The notes under the pieces were generated by a model. That model saw only the letters and a program-made list of their open reading frames with translations, was not told the origin of the DNA and did not search any database. This document shows, piece after piece, positions 20,231 to 29,700 of a DNA stretch of 64,000 nucleotides (positions are counted from its first letter, which is position 1; every line of letters begins with the position of its first letter). A program made the translations under genes and the position numbers. The stretch is taken from the NCBI RefSeq assembly GCF_030345095.1, contig NZ_CP128360.1, forward strand, positions 310,001 to 374,000. Reading direction: 5' to 3'. Source of the stretch: Solwaraspora sp. WMMA2056 (GTDB lineage Bacteria > Actinomycetota > Actinomycetes > Mycobacteriales > Micromonosporaceae).

Positions 20231-20232
20231 AG

Positions 20233-21216
20233 GTGGACGGTACCGCGCGGGACGCCGGTGGCGCGGCGGCGATCACGTTGACCGGCATCGGCAAACAGTT
20301 TCCGGACGGCACCCGCGCCGTACGCGACCTGTCGCTGCGCATCCCCGCTGGCGAACTGGTGGTGCTGATCGGGCCGTCCGGCTGCGGCAAGTCGACCGTC
20401 CTGCGCATGATCAACCGGCTGATCGAGCCGACCAGTGGCCGGATCCTGCTCGGCGACGAGGACGTCACCGGGGTCGACCCGGTGCGGTTGCGCCGGCGGA
20501 TCGGTTACGTCATCCAGCACGTCGGACTCTTCCCGCACCAGACGATCCGGGCCAACGTCGCCACCGTGCCCCGGCTGCTCGGCTGGCCCCGCGACCAGAT
20601 CCGCCGCCGCGCCGACGAACTGCTCGACCTGGTCGGGCTGGAGCCGGGCCGGTACGCGAAGCGGTACCCGCACGAGTTGTCCGGTGGGCAGCGTCAACGG
20701 GTCGGCGTGGCCCGCGCCCTCGCCGCCGACCCGGTCGTCCTGCTGATGGACGAGCCCTTCTCCGCGGTCGACCCGATCGTGCGCGGCCGGCTGCAGGAGG
20801 AGTTCCTGCGGTTGCAGGCCGAGGTCCGCAAGACGATCGTGCTGGTCACCCACGACCTCGACGAGGCGGTCCGGCTCGGCGACCGGATCGCCGTGCTGTC
20901 CGAGGGCGGCCACCTGGAGCAGTACGCCGACCCCACCACCCTGCTCGGTCAGCCGGCCACCGGGTTCGTCCGGGAGTTCGTCGGCGCGGACCGGGCGATC
21001 CGCCGCCTCGCGGTCACCCCGGTCGACCGGGACCTGCTGGAGCCGGAGTCGGAGCTACCGGACCTGGCCGGGCTGCCCACCCTGACGCTGGGCGTCTCCC
21101 GCTACGACGCGCTGGCCCGGCTGCTCGCCGACGGGACCGAGCACGGGCGGGTCGTCGACGCCGCCGGGGATCCGGTCGGCGTGGTCAGCCGCCGCCGGCT
21201 GCTGGACGCCGGCTGA
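20233..21216 (+). CDS. Osmoprotectant ABC transporter ATPase
   Basis: Glycine betaine/proline-type (OpuA/ProV) ATP-binding subunit, 327 residues. Walker A IGPSGCGKST (about 53-62), Q-loop VIQHVGLFPH, signature ELSGGQRQRVGVARAL, Walker B VVLLMDEPFSAVD and H-loop VLVTHDLDEA are all intact. The C-terminal 75 residues look like half of a CBS pair (YDALARLLADG, RVVDAAGDPVGVVSRRR), the usual site of ionic-strength or c-di-AMP sensing in this family. GGAAGGA precedes the GTG. It is unusual that the ATPase is divergent from its permeases. Confidence 0.92.
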   Translation: MDGTARDAGGAAAITLTGIGKQFPDGTRAVRDLSLRIPAGELVVLIGPSGCGKSTVLRMINRLIEPTSGRILLGDEDVTGVDPVRLRRRIGYVIQHVGLFPHQTIRANVATVPRLLGWPRDQIRRRADELLDLVGLEPGRYAKRYPHELSGGQRQRVGVARALAADPVVLLMDEPFSAVDPIVRGRLQEEFLRLQAEVRKTIVLVTHDLDEAVRLGDRIAVLSEGGHLEQYADPTTLLGQPATGFVREFVGADRAIRRLAVTPVDRDLLEPESELPDLAGLPTLTLGVSRYDALARLLADGTEHGRVVDAAGDPVGVVSRRRLLDAG

Positions 21217-21240
21217 CGGGCGGGTACCGGCTGGCGGGGC

Positions 21241-21561
21241 TCAGTCGCGGTGACCGTCGTGCAGCAGGTAGTCGATGAACGCCGCGCGCAGCAGCGGCTC
21301 GGACTCGCCGTACTCGTGGCCGGTGAACTCCCGCCACATCGCCACCGCGTCGTCGACGGTCGGGCCGATCGAGTTCGGTGCGCCGTCCAGCTCGCTGGCG
21401 TCGTCGGCCCGCGACAACCGCTTGGTGATCGACCAGAAGAAGCCGAGGTCCTTGCGCTCGCGGGCCAGGTCGAAGGCCCGTTCCCGCAGCTGCTCGGTGG
21501 AGAGCACGTCGAGTTCGGCGAAGGTCGGCACAGCGCGCCCCGGGGCCGGCGATTCGGTCAT
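21241..21561 (-). CDS. Conserved actinobacterial protein of unknown function
   Basis: 106 residues, soluble, mostly helical, with no Cys and one TM-free hydrophobic patch. It contains LSTEQLRERAFDLARERKDL and a C-terminal EPLLRAAFIDYLLHDGHRD. I recognise similar short proteins in many actinobacteria but no assigned function. Convergent with the ABC ATPase gene (24 bp). Confidence 0.75.
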   Translation of the reverse strand: MTESPAPGRAVPTFAELDVLSTEQLRERAFDLARERKDLGFFWSITKRLSRADDASELDGAPNSIGPTVDDAVAMWREFTGHEYGESEPLLRAAFIDYLLHDGHRD

Positions 21562-21635
21562 ACGCCGAGCCTAACCCGACCGTCGCGGGCCCGGGCGGGT
21601 CGGCAGCGGGTCGGCCACCGCCGCACTGGCCGGCC

Positions 21636-23087
21636 TCACCCCCAGTGGTTGCCGGTGTCCCAGCGTTCCCGGGCCCGGGCCGGCTGCGCCGGCAGCGTCG
21701 CCGACCACGAGTCCTGGGTGACGGCCGGCGTCCAGGACTGCGGCGGTGGCTCGACCCACTCGTCCTCCTCCTCCGGCGGCGGTTCGGCGTCCTCGACCTC
21801 CTGCCGGACGCGGGGCCGTCCGAAGGTCTCCACCAGCCGGGTCACCACGAGCCCGACCGCCAGGGTGACGGCAGCGGTGGCGTACAACGCGATGTCCAGC
21901 TGGCGAAGGTCGGCGTACCGGATGAAGATCGTCAGGCCGACCACCGCGAACACGGCGCCGAAGATCCCGCCGCGCCGGCCGAAGACGCTGGTGCCGCCGA
22001 GCAGCGCGGCGCCGATCGCGAGCGCGCTCCACTCCAGCCCGACCGACGGGCTGACCGGCCCGCCGCCGACCGCGGCCAGCAGCACGCCGCCGCCGACCGC
22101 CAGACCCATCGAGACCACCAGCGCCCCGCTGGTGACCATGGCGGCGGTCGCGCCACGCCGCAACGCCGGATCGGCGACCGGGCGGAACCGTCCGACACCC
22201 CGGCGTACCGGTTTGACGGTGCCGAGGATCCCGCCGAGCACGGCCACCGCCACGAACCCACCGAACAGGAAGACTGCCTGGCCGGTCGGGTCGAACGCAC
22301 CCTGCAGGTCGACCGGCGCGGCGCGTTGCTGGATGAACACGACCGCGACGCAGGCGGCGACGAGACTGCCGGCCCAGCCGGGCATCTGCAGACCGGTCAC
22401 CAGCACGGCCGTGAGCACGCCGAGCACCACCGCCCAGATGCCGGCGGTGACCAGCACCGGCAGCACGCCGTTGTCGCCGTTCTCGGCGAAGTGCAGCGCG
22501 GCCGCGATGGCCACCGGCCCGATGGCGAGATTCGGTGCCCCGGCACGCAGGCTCACCCCGGCGGCCAGTACGAGCAGGCCGAGCCCGGTGGCGTAGACCA
22601 GCAGCGGATCCCGGGCCGCCGCCCCGGTGACCGTCGGATCCTCCTGGTAGAGCAGGTAGCCGAGCCCACCGACCACGGCCAGCAGGATCGTCTCCCAGAC
22701 GACGTGCACGGCGAGCCGGTCGCGGCCCGGCTCGCCGTGCCGTGGATCGTCGAAGACGTCGTCGAGCCCGGGGGCCGGGCGGCGGTGGCCGGACCGCCGA
22801 CCCGCCGACCGCCTGCCGCCACCACGGGTCCGGCCGGTGGTCGTGGTGGCGGTGCCGGCACCCGCGTCGGTGACGGCCCCCGCCGTGGTGAACGAACTCG
22901 TCTGATAGCCGGAGGCGGTACGGTTGCCGGGCTCGCCGGGGCCGTCCGGGCCGCCGTAGCCGGGGTCGCCGTAGCCGGGGTCGCCGGAGTAGCCGTGGCC
23001 GGGATCGCCGTGGCCGGGATCGCCGTGGCCGCCCGGTTCCGGTACGCCCGCGCTCCGCCGGCGATAAGGCGAGTCGTCGTACGCCAT
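21636..23087 (-). CDS. Polytopic membrane protein, probable Rv3604c counterpart
   Basis: 483 residues. The first 110 or so are disordered and rich in Gly, Pro, Tyr and Asp, with repeated GDPGHGDPGHG and GDPGYGDPGYG units. About ten hydrophobic segments follow, then an acidic C-terminal tail (AEPPPEEEDEWVEPPP-like, about 435-480). No catalytic motif is visible. It sits between DUF2520/panC-side genes and the fol operon, matching the position of M. tuberculosis Rv3604c. GAGGAG precedes the ATG. Role unknown. Confidence 0.78.
   Translation of the reverse strand: MAYDDSPYRRRSAGVPEPGGHGDPGHGDPGHGYSGDPGYGDPGYGGPDGPGEPGNRTASGYQTSSFTTAGAVTDAGAGTATTTTGRTRGGGRRSAGRRSGHRRPAPGLDDVFDDPRHGEPGRDRLAVHVVWETILLAVVGGLGYLLYQEDPTVTGAAARDPLLVYATGLGLLVLAAGVSLRAGAPNLAIGPVAIAAALHFAENGDNGVLPVLVTAGIWAVVLGVLTAVLVTGLQMPGWAGSLVAACVAVVFIQQRAAPVDLQGAFDPTGQAVFLFGGFVAVAVLGGILGTVKPVRRGVGRFRPVADPALRRGATAAMVTSGALVVSMGLAVGGGVLLAAVGGGPVSPSVGLEWSALAIGAALLGGTSVFGRRGGIFGAVFAVVGLTIFIRYADLRQLDIALYATAAVTLAVGLVVTRLVETFGRPRVRQEVEDAEPPPEEEDEWVEPPPQSWTPAVTQDSWSATLPAQPARARERWDTGNHWG
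22950..23036. repeat. Coding 15-bp repeats (GDPG-H/Y-G)
   Basis: In-frame 15-bp units on the minus strand encode GDPGH or GDPGY pentapeptides near the N-terminus of the membrane protein. They are a local expansion in a disordered tail. Confidence 0.7.
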
Positions 23088-23297
23088 ACCGCGTCTCCTC
23101 TGCCGTGCCCGTCCACCACCGTCGGTCGGGACTACGACGGCAGGTGGACCTGGTCGTTCGATCGACCAGTGCGGCAGGCGCGGTGGCGCGTCGAGCGGTA
23201 CCGGTCGCTGGCACCGTACCCGCGACCGGGTACGGCCGTCACCCCCCGTGTGCGCAGGCGGCCACCGGGACCGCTGCGGGCGACAGCCGGCGGCGGG

Positions 23298-23765
23298 TCA
23301 GCCGACGGGCGGTTGCGGGGCGTCGGAGTCCTCCGGCTGGTCCGGCACCCGGCAGGCGCGTTCGAGCCAGACAGCGGCCGCCACCAGCGCGAGCGACGCG
23401 GCGAGGCCACTGACGGCCGCGGGCAGATCGTTGTCCGCCGCCCGGGTCTGCTGGATGAACAGCCAGAGCACCAGCCCCGCGTAGAAGCCGGCGAAGATCG
23501 CCCCGGCGAGAGCCGAGGCCTTGGCCAGCACCACGAACCTGGCGACCAGCAGGGGGTTGACCGGATCCTGGCCCGGCCGGCGGTCGATGCGGGCCCGGGT
23601 GTTGACCGCCGCGTACGCCTCGAGCACCGCCAGAGCCGCCAGCGTCACGGAGGGTAACCACGGAAAGACCGGCATCCGTACGTACCAGGTGCTGATCACC
23701 CACCAGCCGACGGCGGCCGCCGCCAACGCCGCCACCACGAGCGTCGAGGCCCGCGTGGGTTCCAT
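23298..23765 (-). CDS. DUF3180 membrane protein
   Basis: 155 residues with four hydrophobic segments (ASTLVVAALAAAAVGWWVIS, FPWLPSVTLAALAVLEAYA, LAGAIFAGFYAGLVLWLFI, LAASLALVAAAVWLERA). The family is encoded just after folK across actinobacteria (Rv3605c position). I prefer the ATG at 23765, preceded by GGACGAG at good spacing; an in-frame GTG at 23816 lacks a ribosome-binding site. Biochemical role unknown. Confidence 0.83.
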   Translation of the reverse strand: MEPTRASTLVVAALAAAAVGWWVISTWYVRMPVFPWLPSVTLAALAVLEAYAAVNTRARIDRRPGQDPVNPLLVARFVVLAKASALAGAIFAGFYAGLVLWLFIQQTRAADNDLPAAVSGLAASLALVAAAVWLERACRVPDQPEDSDAPQPPVG

Positions 23766-23850
23766 CCGTGGCTCGTCCGGACCCCGGCCACGCGGGCTGA
23801 CCCCGGGCCCGGTCACGGCAGCACCGGCACAGCGATCGACAGACGCACCT

Positions 23851-24378
23851 TCACTGTGCCGACTCTAGCGGCAGATCCGGGCGCGGGCGCAGATCGCGCA
23901 GGTCACTCGCGACAGGTTCCCGACCGAGCAGGTCCGTCAACCAGCCGTGTCCCGGCAGCTGCCCGTACGGCGTGATGTCGATCCACGGGCGCAGCACGAA
24001 GGCCCGCAGATGGGCCCGGGGATGCGGCAGGACCAGCTCGGGGTCGTCGCTGTGCACCGGGGCGCCGTCGGCGGCCCAGACGGCGACGACGTCCACGTCG
24101 AGGCTGCGGGGGCCGTACGGCCGGTCGGCGTCGCGCACCCGCCCGGCGGCCTGCTCCAGGGCCCGGCAGCGGGCCAGCCAGTCGACGGCGGTGGCGTCCG
24201 GGTCGGCGACGAGGGCGACGGCGTTGAGGTAGTCCGGCTGCGCCGGGTCACCCCACGGCGGGTTCTCGTACACCCCCGACACCACCAGCAGTACGTCGTC
24301 GAGCGCCCGGACCGCGTCGCGCAGCCGCGCGTACCGGTCGCCGAGGTTGCTGCCCAGGGCGAGCACCGCCCGGGTCAC
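23851..24378 (-). CDS. folK: HPPK, 2-amino-4-hydroxy-6-hydroxymethyldihydropteridine kinase
   Basis: Pyrophosphorylates the pterin alcohol in folate synthesis. 175 residues: ALGSNLGDRYARLRDAV at the N-terminus, YENPPWGDPAQPDYLNAV, and the metal/ATP site GPRSLDVDVVAVW, where Asp-Val-Asp replaces the more common Asp-Leu-Asp. The C-terminal 25 residues extend past the usual end. GTG start overlapping the folB stop by 4 bp. Confidence 0.94.
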   Translation of the reverse strand: MTRAVLALGSNLGDRYARLRDAVRALDDVLLVVSGVYENPPWGDPAQPDYLNAVALVADPDATAVDWLARCRALEQAAGRVRDADRPYGPRSLDVDVVAVWAADGAPVHSDDPELVLPHPRAHLRAFVLRPWIDITPYGQLPGHGWLTDLLGREPVASDLRDLRPRPDLPLESAQ

Positions 24379-24737
24379 GCCCGGCTCCGGGTGAGGGTGA
24401 CCGCGACGTCGGCGAACTCGTGCGGGATCGGTGCCTGCGGTTTGTGGACGGTGACCGTCGCGGTCCGGACCCGGCGGTCGGCCAGGCAGACGGTCGCCAG
24501 CCGGTCGGCCAACGTCTCGATCAGGTTGACCGGCTCGCCGGCCACGACGGCGACGAGCTGGCCGGCGAGGTCCCCGTAGTGCACGGTCTGCTCGACCTGG
24601 TCGGTCCGGGCCGCCGGGGCGAGGTCCAGTTCGAGTACGACGTCCACGACGAAGTCCTGGCCGGCCGCCCGCTCCTGCGGGTAGACGCCGTGCCGGCCAC
24701 GGGCCCGCAGCCCGGTGAGCTGGATCCGGTCAGTCAT
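24375..24737 (-). CDS. folB: Dihydroneopterin aldolase
   Basis: Cleaves dihydroneopterin to the HPPK substrate and glycolaldehyde. 120 residues with IQLTGLRARGRHGVYPQERAAG at the N-terminus, the catalytic Glu in HGVYPQE and the Lys in VTVHKPQAPI. It overlaps folP and folK by 4 bp each, so the three enzymes are tightly coupled. Confidence 0.94.
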   Translation of the reverse strand: MTDRIQLTGLRARGRHGVYPQERAAGQDFVVDVVLELDLAPAARTDQVEQTVHYGDLAGQLVAVVAGEPVNLIETLADRLATVCLADRRVRTATVTVHKPQAPIPHEFADVAVTLTRSRA

Positions 24738-25660
24738 CGTCGGCTCCCGTGATCGGTTCCGTGGGTCGGCTGGCGATGGTCGGGCCGGTGGCTCGCGACG
24801 GTCGTCGGCTGTGGGAGGCCGACGGTGAGCGTGGGGCGACCGCTGGCCTGCCAGACGGCGAGTGCGTCGACGGTGTCCCGGACATCGTGGACGCGGACCC
24901 CCCAGGCACCGGCGGCGACGGCCAGCAGGCTGGTCGCGGTGGTCGCGGCGGCCCGCTGGTCCACCGGGCGGGGCGTGCCGTCCGGATCGGCGAGCAGCCG
25001 CCCCAGGTAGGACTTGCGGCTGGCGGCGAAGAGCAGCGGGTAGCCGAGGCTGAGTAACTCACCCAGGTGCACGGTCAGCTGCCAGTTGTGTTCCGGACGT
25101 TTGGCGAAGCCGAGGCCGGGGTCGACGACGATCCGCTCGGCGGCCACTCCGGCGGCGAGCGCGGCGTCGACCCGCGCGGCGAGTTCCGTGCGGACCTCGG
25201 CGACCACGTCGCGGTAGTCGGCCAGATCCTGCATCCGGTCGGAGTGGCCCCGCCAGTGCATCAGGATCCACTGGCAGCCGGCGGCCGCGACCACGGCGCC
25301 CATCGCCGGGTCGGCCAGGCCACCGGAGACGTCGTTGACCACGCTCACCCCGGCGGCGAGCGCGGCGTCGGCCACCCGGGCCCGGGTGGTGTCGATGCTC
25401 ATCGGTACGCCGGCGGCGGCCAGCTCGCGGATGACCGGCAGCACCCGGGCCACCTCGGTCTCCGGGTCGACCCGCTGTGCTCCGGGGCGGGTGGACTCGC
25501 CGCCGACGTCGACCAGGTCCGCGCCGTCGCGGTGCAGCCGGACCCCGTGCGCGACGGCGGCGTCGAGGTCGGCGTACCGCCCGCCGTCGGAGAAGGAGTC
25601 GGGCGTGACGTTCAGGACGCCCATCACGACCGGCCGGGTCGGGCGTAGTAGATCTGTCAC
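24734..25660 (-). CDS. folP: Dihydropteroate synthase
   Basis: Condenses the pterin pyrophosphate with p-aminobenzoate; target of sulfonamides. 308 residues from the GTG at 25660. The TIM-barrel signatures are MGVLNVTPDSFSDGGRY, DVGGESTRPGAQRVDPETE, SIDTTRARVADAALAAG and DPGLGFAKRPEHNW. The frame continues upstream without a start and is not coding there. In M. tuberculosis folE lies directly upstream; here about 13 kb of secretion-like genes intervene, so folP needs its own promoter in 25661-25990. Confidence 0.95.
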   Translation of the reverse strand: MTDLLRPTRPVVMGVLNVTPDSFSDGGRYADLDAAVAHGVRLHRDGADLVDVGGESTRPGAQRVDPETEVARVLPVIRELAAAGVPMSIDTTRARVADAALAAGVSVVNDVSGGLADPAMGAVVAAAGCQWILMHWRGHSDRMQDLADYRDVVAEVRTELAARVDAALAAGVAAERIVVDPGLGFAKRPEHNWQLTVHLGELLSLGYPLLFAASRKSYLGRLLADPDGTPRPVDQRAAATTATSLLAVAAGAWGVRVHDVRDTVDALAVWQASGRPTLTVGLPQPTTVASHRPDHRQPTHGTDHGSRR

Positions 25661-25990
25661 GGGTAGACGGTACCGGCGCACTTCGTGGCCGGACGCGACC
25701 GGGCGCGGTGGGTACCCTCGAATCAGACAACGGTCACGGGCGGCGCTGTCGGTCTGGTTCCACGCAGCTTGTACCAGACAAGGGTGGCCCGTACGCTTTG
25801 CAGTTGCCGGGGGCCAGTGGGGGCGAAGGTTGAGAAGAAGGGCCGAAGTTGGACAAAGTGCCCAAAAGTCGTCACCGTACGCGGTGACCGTCGGACACAG
25901 GGTCGACATCCGCGGCTCGACCCACGACGCCCACAAGGTGTGACAACTGCAGTGCCCCGGCTCTGCCGGCCGCACACCGGGGAGGTTCCC
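25661..25990. other. Divergent intergenic region, folP / T4SS-like operon
   Basis: 330 bp without a convincing gene. It must hold the folP promoter (minus) and the promoter of the secretion-like operon (plus). Visible are a 6-bp-arm inverted repeat in GTCACCGTACGCGGTGAC at about 25871-25888, a CTTGT-ACCAG-ACAAG inverted repeat near 25768-25782 and a locally A-rich stretch at 25826-25868. No classical -35/-10 pair stands out. Confidence 0.5.
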
Positions 25991-26314
25991 ATGATCGAAA
26001 CGACGCTCGTCGCAGCGGTCCACGCCAGCGTGGTCTCCGCCATCGACACGCTGTCGCTGCTCGCCGCGCCCACCGGCGAGCCGGACACGCCGACCGGTTT
26101 CAACACCGAGGGCGTCGTCTCCTTCCTCGCCAGCAAGGTCGCCCCGATCCTGCTGGCCGTACTGGGCGTGATCTTCATCGGGCGGGCCAGCAAGGGTGAG
26201 ATCTCCAAGGTGCTGACCAGCTCCGCGATCGCGATCGTCGGCCTGGCCTTCATCGCCGGAGCCGCGACCCTGTTCTTCGTCGGCGACTACCTCATCAACC
26301 TGATGTTCGAATAG
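25991..26314 (+). CDS. Small VirB2/TrbC-like membrane protein
   Basis: 107 residues from the ATG at 25991, preceded by GGGGAGG. A polar N-terminal 45 residues is followed by two hydrophobic helices (VAPILLAVLGVIFIGRASKG at about 53-66 onward, and AIAIVGLAFIAGAATLFFVGDYLI). Size, topology and first place before a PrgI/VirB3-like gene fit a VirB2-type pilin or pilin-like subunit. Sequence similarity alone would not settle it. No Cys. Confidence 0.65.
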   Translation: MIETTLVAAVHASVVSAIDTLSLLAAPTGEPDTPTGFNTEGVVSFLASKVAPILLAVLGVIFIGRASKGEISKVLTSSAIAIVGLAFIAGAATLFFVGDYLINLMFE

Positions 26315-26329
26315 AGCGCGGAGCACGAG

Positions 26330-26692
26330 ATGCGGCTGCGCACCGACGACGACATCTACCGGGCCCGGTTGGTCTACCTGGGCCCGCCTGGCTACACGCT
26401 GCCGGTCCACCTGCCGTACGCCCAGTACGGGGTCTTCATCCTACTTGTTCCGTTCTACATGTTCGTCCACTGGGCGTTCACCCTCAACGTGGAACTCTTC
26501 CCCGCCTGGGAGATCGCGCTCGCGATCGTCACCACCTCCTTCATCTTCCGGTACGTCGACCCGGACCGGCCGGCCCGGATGGTCGTGCGCACCGCCCTCA
26601 CCGACTGGCGCCGGACCCGGGAACCGGCGACCGAGCAGCGGGACCCACGCCTGATCGCCAGCCACATCAGGATCCGGGAGGAGTTGGCATGA
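26330..26692 (+). CDS. PrgI/VirB3-like inner-membrane protein
   Basis: 120 residues with two closely spaced transmembrane helices (YGVFILLVPFYMFVHWAFTL and WEIALAIVTTSFIFRYV) between a short polar N-terminus and a basic cytoplasmic tail. This is the VirB3/PrgI layout, and the gene precedes a VirB4-like ATPase as in other T4SS loci. GGAGCACGAG precedes the ATG. Its stop overlaps the start of a 23-codon ORF by 4 bp. Confidence 0.7.
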   Translation: MRLRTDDDIYRARLVYLGPPGYTLPVHLPYAQYGVFILLVPFYMFVHWAFTLNVELFPAWEIALAIVTTSFIFRYVDPDRPARMVVRTALTDWRRTREPATEQRDPRLIASHIRIREELA

Positions 26693-26760
26693 CCTGCACC
26701 GGCATCCGGACGCCGGCCCGCACCCACTCCGGCAGCCACGCGTGCGAGGCGATGGCATGA
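26689..26760 (+). CDS. Candidate 23-residue ORF coupled between VirB3- and VirB4-like genes
   Basis: ATG at 26689 shares ATGA with the stop of the upstream gene. GGAGG lies 8 bases upstream at ideal spacing. The frame ends at 26760, where its TGA overlaps the ATG of the VirB4-like gene, again as ATGA. The peptide begins MTCTGIRTPARTHSG and ends HACEAMA, with two Cys and two His. The exact fit of both overlaps argues for translation. It may be a functional small protein or simply a relay carrying ribosomes to the ATPase start. Confidence 0.6.
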   Translation: MTCTGIRTPARTHSGSHACEAMA

Positions 26761-29700
26761 GTCGATCATTCCCGCCGGGCGGCCCCCGCCCGGCAGGTCA
26801 GCCGGCCGGCAACGGCGGTAACGGTAAGCGATCACACGACTACCGCGACCCCGACGTGGACGAGGCGGCCGAGACCGAGCTCGTCACCAGCCCTAGCCAC
26901 GGCGCGGTCGCGGTCTTCCAGACCCCGTCGGCGACCCGCGGCCCCCGCGCCGGCCGTACCGCCGCCGGCCCGGCCGCCACGCCGACCTCGCCGCACCACC
27001 CGGTACCGCCCCCTCGGGCCTCCGGTGTCACCGACCACGGCGACATCGACTCGCCCTTCCTCGACCTGTTCTCCGGCACCACTCCCACCACCCAGCGGCA
27101 CCGGCCGGCGATCCAGCCCCCGAACCGGCCCACCGCCATCGAACCGCCGACCCGGCCCGCCGCCATCGAGCCTCCCGCGCGCCCCGCCGAGATCCCACCG
27201 CCGGCCCCACCCCGCGCCACCGCACCGCCGGCCCGCTCCGGGCCCACCCAGACCCCGCCGGCCCGCTCCGGGCCCACCGGACCCCCGCCGGACCAGATCG
27301 GCACCGCGCTGACCGGCCCCACCACCGATCACCCCGATCCGGCGACCCGACGGCGCAGCGCGGCACCACCGCCCCGTACCGCAGCAGAGGCCGCCGCCCC
27401 GACGGAGCTGGCGGCCCCGGCACCGCACGGGCCCGGCACCGCCCCGGCGGACCGCGCGGGCCACCCGTACCCCGACGCACGCCCCGCACCGACGGCACGG
27501 ACGACGCCGCCGGACCGCCCGGCACCACGGACCCGGACCTCGCCGGACCAGGTCGCGCCCGGCGACGTCCCCGGCCCGCCGGCGGCCGGCCGGGACACCG
27601 CCGGCCGGCCCGATCCCACCGTCGGCCCGCCCGCCGGCCGAAGCGGCCGGGACGCCCCCGTCGCCGGCCCGACGGCCGACAGCACCGCTGCCCGGACGGC
27701 CGACGACACCGCCGACCCCGCAGCCGGTGCCGGTGTCGCGCCGGCCACCACCGGTGGCAGACGACCACGGCGGCGACCCAAGGCCGAGACCTCCCGGTCC
27801 GACAAACCGATCAAGCCGGTCCCGGTACGCCCCCCGAAGGTCAAGTTCACCGACCGCGACCCCGCCGCCGAACTCGCGATCACCGAGATCGCCGGCCACC
27901 TGACCTTCACCCCGAACACCGTCACCGCCTGGTACTGGCTTCCGGAGGTGCGCTGGGCCTTCCGGCCCGACGCCGAACGGGAGGTGCTGCTGTCGGCGAT
28001 CTCCGAGCAGTACGCCGGACTCGCCGGCTTCCGGCTGCACCTGCGCCGCACCACCCGACCGTTCCCCGCCGACGAATGGGCCCGGACCATCGACGGGCTC
28101 ACCGCCCACCCGCTGGCCGCCGTCGACGGAGCCGCGTCCTGGGCCGACCACCTGGTCGCCGCCCAACGACACCTGATGTCGGTCAACCACGCCGAAGGCC
28201 AGACCTACCTGGGCATCACCTTCGCCCGGCGGTCGCTCGGCGACTCGCTGTCCGAACGGGTGCTGCGGTTGTTCGGCCGGGGCGTCGCCGAGAGCGAACG
28301 CCGCCGGCTCGGCCGGATGGTCGACCAGTTCGACGAGGTCCTCGGTGCCTTCGGGATGCGCGGCCGGCGGGTCACCGCCGGCGAACTCGAATGGCTGCTC
28401 TACCGGTCGGTCGCCCTGTGCATGACCCCACCGACGATGCTGTCGCCGGTGCGCGACGGCAACTGGGACCGTGGCGACCTGCTCGCCCTCACCGAACAGA
28501 TCGAGCGCTACCGCACCCCGTACGGCTCGACGCTCAAGCTGGTCAACCGGATGTCCGGCGAGGAACGCCACGTCGCCGTGCTGGCCGTGGGCCGGATGGA
28601 ACCGCTGGAGATCCCCGAACGGCACGAGCCGTGGATGCACTTCCACGAGCGGCTGCCCTGGCCGATGGAGATCTCCTCCCGGATCGACCTGCTCGGCCCC
28701 ACCGACTCGTTCCGCAACCTGGAACACCGGCTCCGCATGATCCGGTCGCAGCAGCTCGACTACGCCGAACACGGCATCGACGCCCCGCCGGAGCTCGAGC
28801 GCCTGGCGAAACGGGCGCTCAACATCGGCGACGAGATGACCACCGGACTGCCCGTCGAGTCCGCCCGGGCACACGGCTGGCACCGCATCGCGGTCGGCGG
28901 CCGCACCCGGGAGGAGTGCCTGGAACGCGCCCGCCGGCTCATCCAGCTCTACTCCCGCGAGATGCGGATCTCGCTGCAGCACCCGAAGAACCAGGACTGG
29001 CTGGCCCGCGAGTTCATCCCCGGCGAACCGGTGGCCAACACCGGCTACATCCGACGGATGCCGGTGAAGCTGCTCGCCGCCGCGCTGCCGCAGGCGGCGT
29101 CCACCGTCGGCGACCGCCGTGGCGACCTGATCGGCCGGACCGCCGGCACCTGCCGCCGACCCGTCTTCCTCGACCTGCACTTTCCGATGGAGGTCCGGGA
29201 ACGGTCCGGGCTCGCCGTCTTCGTCGCCGAACCCGGCGGTGGCAAGTCGACCCTGCTCGGTGCCCTCGGATACCTGGCCGCCCGCCGGGGCGTGCAGGTG
29301 ACGCTGCTCGACCCGTCCGGGCCGCTCGCCCGGCTCTGCGCCATGCCGGAGCTGCGGCCGTACTCGCGGGTGCTCAACCTGACCGGCTCCGAACAGGGCA
29401 CGTTGGCGCCGTACTCGCTGATCCCGACCCCGATCCGGGCGGAGTTCGCGACCGGCGCCGCCGGCGACCGCGAGTACGAGATCGCCGTCTCCAACGCCCG
29501 GGCCGAACGTCGGATGCTCGTCCAGGACATCTGCATGATGCTGGTGCCGCCGCAGGTGGCCCGGGAATCCTCGACCGCCACCCTGCTGCGGCACGCGGTC
29601 CGGCAGGTCCCCGCCGAGGAGACCTCGACCCTCGACGACGTCGTCGCCTGCCTCAACGGCATCGACGAGGACGGCCGGGAGCTGGCGAACCTGCTGCTGG

